Origin: Haberlea rhodopensis
Taxonomy: Eukaryota > Streptophyta > Magnoliopsida > Lamiales > Gesneriaceae
Direction: 5' to 3'
Assembly: GCA_907163345.1 (NCBI GenBank)
Contig: CAJQUN010000024.1
Span: 5,828,001 to 5,892,000, forward strand
DNA length: 64,000 nucleotides
In this document: piece by piece, positions 43,850 to 56,756 of the stretch
Layout of the letters: each line of letters starts with the position of its first letter
How positions within the stretch are numbered: position 1 is the stretch's first letter
Notes under the pieces: generated by a model
Seen by the model: only the letters and a program-made list of their open reading frames with translations
Told to the model about the DNA's origin: nothing
Database searches by the model: none
Made by a program: the position numbers and the translations under genes

Positions 43850-45185
43850 TATACCTTCTATATATATCGTCAGAATGACAGGAATCACTCTCCATCTCTC
43901 ATAGCTAAAGAAAAGGACAAGGGATGCACATACACCCAAAATTATCTCAACTTAATATTTTGAAAGATATTCTATAAATTATTATTTGAATATTCAAATA
44001 TATTGTGTGCGCATTAAATATTGTATTTTCATATAATTTTAGAATTGAATAAAATCTTATATTTGTCCAATCGCTTCCTTTTGCCAAGAAACTTAATATA
44101 TATATACATATACTCTTGTTCGTTAAAAGTAGAAAAAAAATGTAACTTTTTTAAGTAATTTGAAAAATCTATTTATTGCAAAATTGGTAGGAAAATAAGA
44201 AAATGCAATATTTGTAAACCAACAGTATTTTAGGCAAAAAAAAAAAAGAGTGACCAAGGTAGTTATTAAATAATATTCCTTATTTATTAATAGTATATAT
44301 AGATATATTTAAATATATTTTAAAGAAATTTAATTTACTTATTGGAGGGACCTAAGTAGGTATCAATCCTCAAAGATTCTATGGCCAACACAAGATTTAA
44401 TTAATCAGGGATTAGCAAAAGTGACACAAGTCAAAGCAATCAGTTTACACATGCCATTTGTCATTAAACCCTTAATTACTGATTAAACGTGTAAGTCAAA
44501 GATTTGAATTTAAACGAAATAAATAAAAAAATATTGGAAAACATTAATGATCTCTCAATCCACGTGGTTCATATCCCCAAGGGTGGAATGCATATATTTA
44601 ATTCGAGGCTAAAATATATAAATTCTTGAAATTCTCAACTATCCTAACCACTTTAAACGACTCACATACTTTATTTTTCTTATCAAAGGGTGGGGATTTT
44701 TTTAAATTATATTTAGAAGACTCGAAATCGAGCCTATGTTCAAATGTGATAGGTGACAACCAAAACGGAAAGCCGATATGTTTAATAAAACATATCTTAA
44801 TTATATAATATGATAGTTTTTTTTTTAATTTTATCTAATAGTTATGGGTTAATAAAAGTAACGATATTTTTTTAGTGATAACTTAATATAATCGTTGCTC
44901 ACTATTTATACGTTTTGACGAACAATATATAGGCATGCAAAATTCCCGTAAAAATAAGAAATTCGACGATGGAGTCAAAATGACCCCAACTCATTTGGGG
45001 CTTGGTATACACATATTAATATGTGAATCTAAGAGCCGTTGGATCTGACCTTAGCATAATACGATAAGGCCAACTTCGAATTTCCCCGTAATAACCAACA
45101 CATCACATCACATCATAATCTTATCACGTATGATGCCATAAAAAGAAGATTGTATTGATGAAAAATAATCCAAACAGATTTAGCT
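43850..45185. other. Intergenic, no gene seen
   Basis: AT-rich sequence without supported features. Confidence 0.5.
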
Positions 45186-45189
45186 CAAG

Positions 45190-45560
45190 ACCCACGCACG
45201 CCGGCATTCCAACAGACATCATTTAGTGTCTAGGTGAGCGCATCTGATTGCCATGCGTATCTGCTTGGACGATGTTAGTGTACGGATGGAGCTGTCTTTT
45301 CTATCTCTACAGAGAAAATCGTTGCAGCCCCAGTTGCACTTGCCCTTCGTCTTAATGACATAAGCTCTCTAGCTTACCTTCTCTCCTCAGCCGCATTTGG
45401 GCGTTCTAAGTCGGCAGGCCATCGTGCCACCCCTTAGCCTTTATAAGGTGACAGTGACATCCAAGCCTGTAGGCAGTCTCCTCTTCTTTAAAAAAGAATT
45501 GGGCAAAGGCTAATCCAAGTTATTGCTAGTCTGTGAGCTAGTCACTCCTGGTTTCGCCCC
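45190..45560. other. Possible organelle-derived (mitochondrial) insertion
   Basis: This stretch is clearly less AT-rich than its surroundings and has few homopolymers, with words such as GTTCTAAGTCGGCAGGCC and GCCTGTAGGCAGTCTCC. Its texture resembles plant mitochondrial intergenic DNA. I cannot name a mitochondrial gene in it, so the call is tentative. Confidence 0.3.
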
Positions 45561-45564
45561 TATA

Positions 45565-47160
45565 TAAAGTAATAATGTGGTAAAATTATCAAAATACTAA
45601 ATATTATTCTTCAAATATGAACTTATTGCTACTAATCATTTCTTCCTTAAAATTTAAATATGAAGCAATGATTTTTAATACAATTCAAAACATGAACAAA
45701 GTGATAGTTAATATATATATTTATATATTATTTTATAAATTTTTCTTCAAATTGCAATTTGGATAATAGATCTTTATAATTTGGAAAACATATTTCTTTG
45801 ATTTATATAGATTTAATCACAATTTTTTTTATTTATGTTAAAATTTATTCTTAATTGATGTATTGTTTGTTTCTTTAGGTATTTATGCCTTTTGTTTTAT
45901 AACCAAAACATCTCCAATATATAATTGAATTTTAGTTGATTGATGATCATAATGCTATTAATTTATAAAGATCATACTCTATATTTTAACAAAATATATG
46001 CTATTTTAAAATAATTTTATACTAGGCTAAAACATTACTATCAAATAGATTTAACACCACTTGGCATTTGGAGAAGTTGATCTCTTTCAACTTGATTAAA
46101 CAAGAAATTTATTTTCTCAAAGTTGTTTACCTAGAGGATCCAAACAAAAACCAAATAAGATATTTCATCCGCAAATTAAAGTTTTATTAGTTTTCACTAT
46201 CTTGGATTCTTTTTTGTAACACTTCCCACGCCACAACACACACCTTTGGCATGGGCTAACGAAGCAGGAAGCTGAATGATGAGGCTGCACAACCATGTGC
46301 CTAAAGGAGCTAGGATTTAAAATTATTTGGGATTAACATGTTTACTAAGTAGTACTAAATGATTAACACGATTTTGAGGGTTGAGTACATCAATGAAGCG
46401 ATAGAAGAGATTATGACGGATCATGTTCACCAAGAAATGACTCGAAATTAAAAGATAAAATTTTCGTAAATTCAAACTAAATTTTATAATTTACATAAAG
46501 CTCAAGAGTCAAGCCCACCCTAGCCATTAGGGTGCCACCGCCCCAACTTCTAGCCTGAGCAAGATTCAAAATCACTATTCTACATAATTTCTTCTTATAT
46601 TTTTTTAATAGATAGGATAAATTATTTTGTTTTTATATCCTTTTTTATTTATACCTCTATATCCATAATCACATTGAGTCCACACAAGGACGAACGCACT
46701 GCTAGCTAAGACCTAGAAAGGGCAAGTGTCTCCCTAAAAAAAATTATTACTTATAAAATTACAGTTTGCCACCCCTTAATTTTTTTCCCCCTATTTTTAT
46801 ATAATTTTTTCTTTTGTTTTCATTTTCATCTTGGATTCTAAATCTACCCATAGTCCATACCCATTCAAATTCGAGAAAAAGATCTCCCAACATCTCTCTC
46901 CATTTACCAAACATGATATATTGATTCAGAATAACCAAACTCCAAACACTCAGACCAACAGACACTGGTATGAGTTTTTTTGCTACTGCAATCCAATCCG
47001 TTCATTACAAGATGATGTTTCACATTGTATATAGTGGTTGCATATAAATGATATGCACTAGGCAGTCAAATCGCATTAAAATTTTTTGTTTAAATAACAA
47101 TTGCCATGATCTACATCCTTTTCGAATCATAAATATAGATTTTTGAAATCACTAAATTAT
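45565..47160. other. Intergenic, no gene seen
   Basis: AT-rich. The segment 47160-47525 is probably the 3' UTR and downstream region of the DUF726 gene. Confidence 0.45.
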
Positions 47161-47525
47161 GCTGTAAGGTGAAGCCATGATCTTTCAAGGAATTCTTGTA
47201 AGTCGGTTCGAGGGAGTACAAGAAACGTGTAAAGGGATCTCGTTACGTTTATTCATCTGCAACTGCAGTAAATACAAAAAGAGTTGACAAGGGAAACACT
47301 GTTTGTAACTGAAAACTCTTAAATATGGAACTGCATTTTCATCATCTTTCCAAGGATACTGCTGCATTTTGGCTTGGATCTTCAGACATCGTACGCCAAT
47401 AATAAAAATCAAGCAAGTCGAAAACTGTAAGAGATGAGCATGCCCACTGAAAAATAATGCAAAGTGAACAGTTCCAACGCCCCCATTTTCTTTGATTTTG
47501 AAGAATGAAGAAACCGGGAAGTGCT

Positions 47526-50500
47526 TTATGATTCGAATACTCTTTGATTAAAAACAGGGTAGTATGTATCCAACTCGAGCTGTTCTAGGATCTGTTGGGT
47601 GCACCACAGATAAGAGGAATGTCCCTCTATAACTTCAGTTACATCAACCTGTTAGGTCCAAGTTGGGAGGCAAAAAGGAACGAGTCAAAATTCCGATTTG
47701 TGTCGTAGCATAATTAAATCAGTGTCATGAAGGGCATTTTACATTTTCAATGCCGGGCACATCAACTGGTTGAATCCCCGCCAATCCTTGGGTGAGAAGG
47801 CTGTTCAATATCAGAAGTGTCAATACGAACTTCAAATTGATGGGAAGATGCGACCGCACATGACAAAACGAGATAATCATTCTCTTATTTCTCGAAACAA
47901 TAGTATCAGCTATACCATGAACTCATTTTTCGAAGCCTATAAGCCAACATATCGACTAGAGTATCATAAAAAATTGTAAATTGTGATATCAAGAGCATCA
48001 TACTTGGCACGGAATGCAATTCCGAGCATCCAATCATTTGTTGAATACACATTCACGTATCTCCCAGCCACCACCTGCAGTGTACAGATTATTTGATCAA
48101 CGTCAAACTATTCTGATGCACGAAGAGAAATCACATTCCTAGTGAAAATGGCGACGTGCTTTTACCTTTCTAGTGGCTTCCCAATTCACGTCCTTAATTG
48201 CTATGGGAGCTCCAAGAAGAACAACTCTTTCCACAAGTCCAGCTGACAAAATTAGCGAGATAGAAATTAATTATAATATCAAGAGAATCACCAATAATTA
48301 TGTCACTTGTAATATCGACTTTAATTTTTCATTAACAGAACCCAAACAAGAAATTTAATGCCTACCATTAGTTTCACTTTCAGCCAAAATCTGCAGGCAC
48401 CTGAAAATAACCCTTGCTCCAAGGGAGAAACCTACGAGTGTCACCGGCCTGGAAAAAAATGGCAGAACAACAGCTTCTTTTAAGCCAATTAAAAATACTC
48501 GTTACAGTTCCTTCTATAAGTTGGATTACCTCTGCCCTTGCAGGCCTTTCAGCAATACTTCAGCCAGTAGTTTTCCTGCCTTATCAGATCTACATAATAT
48601 GGCAGGAAATAACAATCGTTTCAACAAAGATTGAAAAAAATAAAAAACTCCGTAACGCTCAACAAATGAATTTACAAGAGTGCGTATATTTGGGGGTCAG
48701 AACTGCCACATATAACTCCCCAAACACTAACTAAAAAAATTCAGTAATGGTGCCATTGCAATCACCTAATAAGGTACGAGCCAAACCATACAACTCCCCC
48801 AGAACACCTCCCACCCCCAACACACAAATAATGATTGAGAAAAATATATCTGTGTCAACTAATTTTCTAACAGAAAACGTAAATTGAGAGTCAAATCTTC
48901 CAAATCCAACATATCAGTGACAAATTCGACTTCCTTTCTAGCTCAAAAAAAATTTAGGTTGTAAACATATTATATTGTGAACAGTTTCTTCCTCTCATCA
49001 TTGCATTATTTAACAATCAGAGTGATAAAGCACACCTGTCCACAGCAATTGTCCATTTGCTGTCAATAAAATCAGTAAGAGCAAGTAGTGTTGCTGGCCA
49101 AGCCAACGCTGTCACGAGAGTTCCTAGGACAGTCATCATGGCACCCTGCTTCATCATCTCCGTTGCAATTTCTGCAGTGAGAATGGTCGTGTTTATTGCT
49201 AGCTCCGATGGTCATATGTATCAATACATTATGTTGAGTGTTCGATAAAAAAACTTTACTTGAAGTAAGCCAGTCTTGAATAGCAGTGCTTACAGAAAAA
49301 AGATTCTTGGACTCCCATTGCAATGCATACCTACATAAATATTTACATCACAAGCATAAAAAGAGTTCAACTTCATGAAACAAGGGGAGCAGTATAACCT
49401 GTACCGATATAACATGATCTCAAATATTTTTTTTTTAAATTTGGAAACAGGAAACAAGCATTGTTCTTTAGCATCAATCATCTAATGCAGTAAAGTGAAA
49501 TTCAAATACACAGTGATGAGGTCATTATAATCACTTCAGCAATTAAAAATGATGGGTAAGATATTGGGTCTACCTTTCCAAATTATTATATTGTCCTTCC
49601 CAAGGTCTTATAAAGTCTTCTTCCTCGAAAACAAGTCCAGACACTGAGATCTCAACCGCTAACCGCTGAAAATAAAAAAAATATTGAGTAAAGGAGACAC
49701 CAAAATAAAAAAGACGCAGTTCTCCAAAAATAAGAAATAAAAACAAGAAAGCTTCAGGTTGCAGTCTGAATGTTGATATATTTGAAATCCATTTTAATTA
49801 TTATTACATTAGCTTAAAGTTTCCCTTCCCCTTTAATCAAAATCATCCAAACAACTAAACTTTGAAATCCATGATTTCAAACTAGTCAATCCAAACGCAA
49901 CATCAGAATATTTACACCAAAAACTAGCATCAATAGTATAGGTTAGCGAGGAAACAATAAAAAGGTATCAATGCATGGCAAATAAAGACTCACTCCTTGG
50001 TTATGGTTTTCACCTATAGCTTTAAACTCAAACTCCTCAACATCACCAATTCTCCTAGCCATTTTGCTCCCTGTAAGTCCAGCTCCAGCAGCTGCAATTG
50101 AAATGTCAAGAAGATATCAGAATGGATCAACACTACAAAAAATACAGTCACTTTAAAGTGTAGGTAAGAAGTTACAATTGTTATCCAACACAAAAAATGC
50201 ATAGAAGTAATATCAATGTCCATACACAAAGAAGAGCTACTTAGAAAAGCAATTAGTTGAAGCTGACTCATGAATAGAGACACTATATAGCTTCTTGTAC
50301 TAACCACCGAAGGAAGCTGCAACTGCAACAGAACCTGCAACACTTCCGGCAGCACTAGCAACAGCAGCAAACCCACTTGCTCCAATGACAGGAATAATAG
50401 TCCCTAATGTAGGCGCTAAGGCACCGAACCCAGCTGCAATAGCTGGAGCAGCTAAACCTGGTGAAGCATGACACACAAATAAATCCAAAGTCCACAATAT

Positions 50501-53500
50501 ACACCCTGGTAATATTTCGCTGCTTCGACCAGAAATTTTCCTCTTTTATTTTTATTTTTCATGAATTGATGAAAAAGGAGTATTGATTATAGAACCCATT
50601 CGTTTGCCTGGAAATGACGATGGACAATTGATTATGAATCAAATCATAGGTATTACGTTATTTCATAAGAGTAAGCACCAAACTAATCAAAAATACCAAA
50701 AACACAGATATGTTTCTAAGAATAATTTTGATGAAGCTAATTCACCACATCAAAGAATAACTGGAAATAGACATAAAACTCATTTAGATTTGCTTCTTCA
50801 GTTTGATGTGACTAGAAATAGGCACATCTAGTGCGTTTAATTGTCTATGATTTGATATGTTTTGATAGCTAATTTGATATATATGCTACCTAATCATATA
50901 TTTACCACAATATAGGTTGTAGATGAAGAAAATGAGTTAACAATGATGAATTAAGATCAAGGAAGGGACTAAAGATCAAGAGAAGTCCGAGAGAAAATAA
51001 AAGACTTGATTTCTTTCATTCCTAATAGAATTCTAACTTTCATTCTAAATGGGATTCTAACTCACATTCCTACTAGAATGCTAACTCCTTACTTCTCCTC
51101 CTATAAATATCCTACAACTTTTAGACCTTACATACACCTTTCCTTAGACTAAATATCATATTTAGATTTAGTTTTTTACATATCATAATTTTGAAGGCGG
51201 CTAGGAAGATCGAAGCGAAGGCGAGAGTGACAACCTCGACTAGTAGAGATCCCAATAGTTTGTCTAGCTTGTTTTTATGTTTTCTAGATATATTTTTATT
51301 GTTTTACTTTTATTATGAGTAGCTAGATTTCATTCTTGGTCGAGGAAGACAATTTATTAATCTTGGGGAGATTCATGTTCTTATTTTATAGATTTTTATT
51401 GAGTATCAATGGTTTTCTTGTCTTGATTGATATGATTGTCGTGTTTGATTATTAGACAACCAAGTAATTTGCATACAATCTAATGCTAAATTTGATAATT
51501 GTTTGATTAATCCAATTTGTGAAGCAACTAAGATTGATAATTTTGCGCGTGTGAGGTTATTAAATTCTTAGGGAAAACAATTGACTAGATTAAACATAGA
51601 CGCGTGAATTATGTTGTCTCAGCTTCATCATTTCACTAGTTTTGGATGCTATCATTGATTTAAATATTGATCGTGTGTATTTTGATTGATTAATTGATAA
51701 GGGTTACTATAGAATGCGTGGGCTATTTTAACTAGGAATAAGGTGATGATGAATATTCATATAAAAAATCAAATCTGTTGTGAATCGATGAAATAGATGA
51801 TAATATCCAAGATAGAGTCGACCGATACCAAGAATCGTTTTCATTAGTTTAATCTCTGATTTTAATTTTAATTAGTATAATTCATCACAAACTCATTTTT
51901 ACTTTATTGTTTTGTTTTTGATTTCATTAACACAAAAATCACACCTCCTCGTGCGATCGATCTCTACTCACATCAAAGAATAACTAGAAATAGACACAAA
52001 ACTCATTTAGATTTGCTTGTTCCTGAAAATATTTTAGCGTTTCGACGTTGTAGAAAAGTGAGAATTCTAAATTGTTTCAATTTAAAGACCAGGAATGGTG
52101 TAGATAGAAATTCAGTATTTTGGAAAGAGAAGAACGTAAAAAAAAGCAACCAAGTTTTGGCTGATAATAAATATCTGGATAAAAAGAAAAATTAATTAAT
52201 TAAATTAAAGCTTTTTCTTTGGCCTAATTATCGACTAGAAGGTTTAGCTTGTATGAATCATTCTTGGTTTGATACCAACAATAGCAGTCATTTTTGTGTA
52301 TTAAGGATACATATGTATACACTACTGAAAATTCGTGGATAATACACTTTTTCACTATATGCTTCTATATGCTTATAGGATATATGAAAGAAACCAAATA
52401 CACACACCACGTGTCTTACATTTTCATTTGAATAGCCAATACGAAATTCGTCTCAATTACATCGCGAAAAAAATCAAAAGAACCTGCTTCATTTTACGTC
52501 TATATTCTTTGATCTTTGACCAGTACCCAAGTCAAACTTGGCTGCAAACACGCCCAAAAGTTCAAAGCGGTAAAGGTTGCATACCTCCAGTAATAGCCAT
52601 CAAGGTTCCTCCAGTTAATGCAGCAGCACCTATGATACCACCACGTTTCCACTTAGCCCATGAGCTTTCTGGTGATCGGGCATCTTCTTTGGATTCCTCC
52701 TCTTTTAGAAGAGCCATTGCAGCACAAGCAACAATGGTCTCGACGGCTTCCTGCAAAGAAATTGATTCGTTTTTGAGAAGCAAAATGATGAAAATCAATC
52801 CCAGGGATCCAAAGTAATCAGCACAAAGATCTATCAAAAATCATTAAATGATAGATTTTCTCAATTGCATCGAGTGCTCGGATATATGTAATGGTTTGAC
52901 TTGAAGATGATAGTCATAGACAAGTATTCACTTTATGTTCCAGAGATTATAAGGATAATAAAAGACATATACCAAGAACGCATTTTTATAAGCAAGAAAT
53001 ATCACCACTTTTATCCATTTGACATCAAGCCAGGTAGCTAGCAATCTCAATGCCACACGATGTCTGGCGTCATAGCCCTTTCTCCGTCTTGTGGATTTTT
53101 TGTTGTCTTCAGGGGTATCTGCTAGACAAGCTGAGAGGAGTTCATATAGAACTGTCACTTTCCTAGGGTAACTAAGCATTTCTACTTCATCCAATGGTTT
53201 CCCACTGGATTCAGAAATGGATTGTACATGTGTTTGCTCGACAATAGATGTAGTAACATTTGTTTCCTGCTGAATATTGTCAAGCAAATCTTTTTCTTCA
53301 GATTTCATCTCTGGTGCCGTCTCAGGGTTTGATAACTTTTCTCGACAGGATTGTTCATATTCCCGTTGCTTTTCCTTTTTGGACTCATAATCAGTTGGAG
53401 ATGTTTCCATGCTAAAAGACATAGCATCCACACCATTGGTTAAAGCAAGTTCTTTATCAGAGGCATCTGACGATATATCACCGCTTTCCTCCGCTAGTAA

Positions 53501-54684
53501 CCTAAGGAACTGATAAAAAGTGACAGCATCGTTATTAGGAATCAACTCCTCTGAACACCTAAAGGAGCTGTTCTGTTCAGAGTGCATTAGGTGATGCTCA
53601 AAGACATAGCATCCACACCATAAGCAATTTTTTTATAAACGGCCTGTGGTCTTCAGTCTTGACACTGCAAGTATGATTTATCAGGTACTCTTTCCCCAAA
53701 TAATTCTACCGAGAGTGAGACAAAGTACATATATCCTCCCTAAGAATGTGTCATGCCCAGACAGTCAGACTAATGATGTACATATAAAGATTCAAGAATG
53801 GCAAAGTACTGATAGCAAAAGACAGGTTCTCTTGAAAGATCAAATAGCACACTAAAAAGATGGCTTTTATCATGTTTCACACAATTTTTTAAGGCTACAA
53901 TAAAATTTCTGCTTTTCCTTGGCAAAATACTTTCTAATTTTTTTTTTTTAAAATAATAGCAATAATAATTCTGTGACGAATAATCAATCCCCTGTTTGGA
54001 AAATGCCATTGCCCACCAAGTTAAACATTTTCTAAACACTGCACAAAACTTCAACAATCTGCATATCCCACTCGCATTATCACATCCAGACTAGCGGAGT
54101 AGAGAATCCAATCCTAATTTTTGGTTTGCAGTCAGACTACAACAGAAAAAAAATAAATAAATGAAAGACGAAAACAGATAGCAGAAAATACTTACAGCTC
54201 CAACATGTTGCTTGGCTGCAGAATTTCCAGCAGTTTCTTCCAGTCCCGCCCATGCTTTATCATCAATTCCTAAGAACCTATTCACATAATTACATCTTTT
54301 TTCAGGAAAAAAAATTACACATGAATTTTTAAAAAATGAAGAAATTTTCATTTGAGAGGGCAGCCTCGGCTAGCTGACTAGCCAGTGTAGTCGCCCCAGA
54401 AATCTATCCAAATTTCATACATAAAGATAATTAAATAACGATCAATACCTGAAGATCGGGCGAAGGAGACCGCAGGATTGGTGCACCCATAGCTGGGGAT
54501 CTTCGGATACAGAGTCAACACTGCTGCAACTGCTGCCGCGTTCCTCTGACTGACCGCGGCCGCTGCCACCGTCATCATCGTCCCCGTATGGCAATCCCAA
54601 CGGGCAAGTCTGGTGGATCTGTGCTTGGTGCAGCGCCAGCCCAAAAAGAGCTCCCGCCGCATACTTCTGTGTTGCGGTCAACAT
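47526..54684 (-). CDS. DUF726/TMCO4-like transmembrane alpha/beta-hydrolase protein, 15 exons
   Basis: Exons on the minus strand: 54449-54684, 54196-54277, 53006-53509, 52585-52750, 50305-50457, 49994-50091, 49574-49665, 49260-49330, 49036-49171, 48530-48589, 48366-48448, 48166-48242, 48004-48074, 47743-47800, 47526-47648. All introns are GT-AG. The total is 2010 nt, giving 669 residues in one frame. It opens with [20 protein letters not shown]. Residues about 310-380 and 468-512 are glycine/alanine-rich hydrophobic segments ([36 protein letters not shown]). [17 protein letters not shown] near residue 540 is a G-x-S-x-G nucleophile elbow. The family (DUF726, Arabidopsis At4g36210 and At2g18100 by memory) is membrane-bound with no proven reaction, though a lipase-like role fits. 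Intron 4 holds a plastid ycf1 insertion, intron 2 an exon remnant, and a MITE lies 250 bp upstream of the ATG. Confidence 0.92.
50581..52344 (+). pseudogene. ycf1: Nuclear insertion of plastid ycf1 3' end, split by a 1.2-kb insertion
   Basis: Within intron 4 of the DUF726 gene, antisense to it, the plus strand reads [20 protein letters not shown] and then [14 protein letters not shown]. After the interruption it reads [39 protein letters not shown] and [20 protein letters not shown], ending in TAA at 52342. These are typical of the C-terminus of plastid Ycf1 (a TIC214/translocon component). In-frame stops occur, including one near 52195. It is a transferred plastid fragment (NUPT), not a functional gene. 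Confidence 0.85.
50800..52022. mobile_element. Unclassified insertion inside the ycf1 fragment with 54-bp direct repeats
   Basis: The ycf1 segment 50746-50799 is repeated at 51969-52022 with three mismatches. Between the copies are 1169 bp of non-plastid DNA without protein motifs (CTCCTATAAATATCC near 51100 is promoter-like, and AAGATAGAGTCGACCGATACC lies near 51800). It looks like a solo LTR or LARD piece by texture. The flanking repeat is far too long for a normal target duplication. Confidence 0.6.
53590..53632 (-). repeat. Partial duplicate of DUF726 exon 3 in intron 2
   Basis: On the minus strand, TGGTGTGGATGCTATGTCTT repeats the exon 3 stretch that encodes NGVDAMSFS (about 53415-53440). 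About 30 bases match with one mismatch, and similarity fades on both sides. It sits about 90 bp upstream of the exon 3 acceptor. It is a non-functional exon remnant. Confidence 0.65.
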
Positions 54685-54937
54685 CGACGTTTACGTCGCC
54701 TATGTTTTGTTCGATCAATTTTTTGCAGTCAAAGTAGCATAAAAAAATTACTAATGAAATTGTACGCAGCAAAATATATACAAATGAATATATTTGGCGA
54801 AATCTCATGGAACAAGAAGTAGATTTTTGAATCAATAAATGGATAAACGATTGACCGAATTCTATCAAATTTATTTCTTTTGTTTAAATATAGATGGTTA
54901 AAAAGATATAGTTGAATATGATCAATGAATTATATTA

Positions 54938-55444
54938 GGGTAAATAGCGGACACATTCACCCATTTTAGCACTTAACCTCATAACTTTTCAAAACGTACA
55001 CTTAACCCCTTGAACAATTTTAAGTAATGTATTTAACCTCTTAAATAATATTTGGGGAAAATTTTCCCGAATATTACGGCTGCAAATTCACTCACATGCG
55101 TCTCACATGCATGATCGAGAGTATGTATGAATTTTCCATGTATTTCCTGGAGAAATTTTACGAGATCATAGGTAAACTCGTAAAACTCATTTTCATGTAT
55201 TTTCTGATCGGTATACTCGTAAAATTCCTGCAAAAAATACATTAAAATGCATGCATACCCTCGACCGTGCTATGTGCGACACATGTGAGGGAATTTGTGT
55301 CCAAAATATTCGGGAAAATTGTTCCCGAATATTGTTTAAGGGTTAGGTGCACTACTTCAAATTATTAAGGGGGTTAAGTGCATGTTTCAAAACGTTAGAG
55401 GGTGAAGTGCTAAAATGAGTGAACGATATGACCGTTTTTTACCC
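54938..55444. mobile_element. Mutator-like MITE in the DUF726 promoter
   Basis: The ends GGGTAAATAGCGGACA and, reverse complemented, GGGTAAAAAACGGTCA start inverted arms of about 150 bp that share CATTTTAGCACTTA/CACC and CACTTAACCCC. A perfect 9-bp duplication, ATTATATTA, flanks the element at 54929-54937 and 55445-55453. The 9-bp length fits the Mutator superfamily. It lies about 250 bp upstream of the DUF726 start codon and may influence transcription. Confidence 0.88.
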
Positions 55445-55453
55445 ATTATATTA

Positions 55454-56756
55454 TACTAGATAGAAGATTATTGGGGGGAAAAAACTATTCTTCATTATAT
55501 TTATTTAAACTAACTAAAAACATATTTGTTAGATACTAATTACAATTTTAAAAAATTAGAGCTAACAATAGGGTAATTCATTCACAATAGTTTTGTGGTA
55601 AGAAAATGAGTAGTTGTTAAAATTTTAAGGTTAAACAGAGCAGAGTGATTGTCCCTTTCATATGAATTTTTTTTAATTTTCAAATATAGTTTTAGTAAAA
55701 AGTCGTTTATCATGGAATTACCCTCATTTTTATTTTGTTTGATGATATCCAGAAGAGCGGTGTTATTGGGACGACATCAAGTGATTTTTTCTCTCTTTTT
55801 TTTAACGACGTCGCCCTCGAAAGACCACGACGTTAAAAAAACCCTCATTTACCATTCAAAATTCTAGGTATCATACTATCATCCTGTATTGTTCCCCCAA
55901 CCATTTCTTGATTTTATGTTGTTCCAAATTCCTCAGACTAGAACATTAGTCTCGTTGGTTGAGATGAATGAACATTTGACCTTTTAAAGAATCAAGAGCA
56001 TCATACCTTAACTGGTTGGGATACACTCAAGACTGTCAAAGTCAATTGGTGGACCTTTTTTCTAAAATGGAGAATAGAATTGAACCAAATCGAACGAAAA
56101 GCAATCATCTTTACAATCTTGAGAAACAGATCACCTTCTTCGATATGAACTGCCATGACTATCATCATCATTGCTATATTATGAAAACTGAACTTTGACT
56201 CCAATCTAGCTGTAATCGACCATATACATCTTCTTTTCGTTCATGTGGACATAGTATGAAATTATAGTTTTAGCCATTCACTCCTATCATTAATAACTTC
56301 AAAGCATTTATTTTTTGTCAGTCTCATTCACTCCATCTATCACACCAACTAGATGCACCCCTTTGTCCCAAAAAACCAACTTGGAAAAGGATACCACCCA
56401 ATTCTCCGAACAGAAATGTTTCAATCACAATGCTTTCCTTCCCCTCATAAAACACATGAGTAGCCATTTCAGCCAATATCTATCACAATCTATCAAAACA
56501 TATAACAATTAGAAATTAGAAATTTCTTTATACATTTGAGTCGTAATAACTATGAACGTATTACAGCAAAGATCGAATATAACAAACCAAGAAGCATTTG
56601 CCATTTTCAAGGGCGCAGCTAAATAAACAAGAAAACTAAAGCAAACGCTTTTTTCCCTGATACAGCTATGCATCCGCTGAAATTGTAGCACAATGTGATT
56701 GGCAAGTCAAAATGAGTTCAGTTATTTCTCACCTCTACTTCATTCTGATTCGTTCG
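55454..56756. other. Intergenic between the S28 gene 3' end and the DUF726 promoter
   Basis: AT-rich with no gene. The last part (about 56500-56756) is probably the 3' UTR of the S28 gene. A weak inverted pair AACGACGTCG/CACGACGTT lies at 55804-55838. Confidence 0.45.

Noticed and set aside
53511..53587. N-terminal extension of DUF726 exon 3 (MHSEQNSSF...)
   Set aside because: It lies before the tatcag acceptor at 53510-53511; splicing there keeps the family sequence [11 protein letters not shown] in frame, so the extension is intronic.
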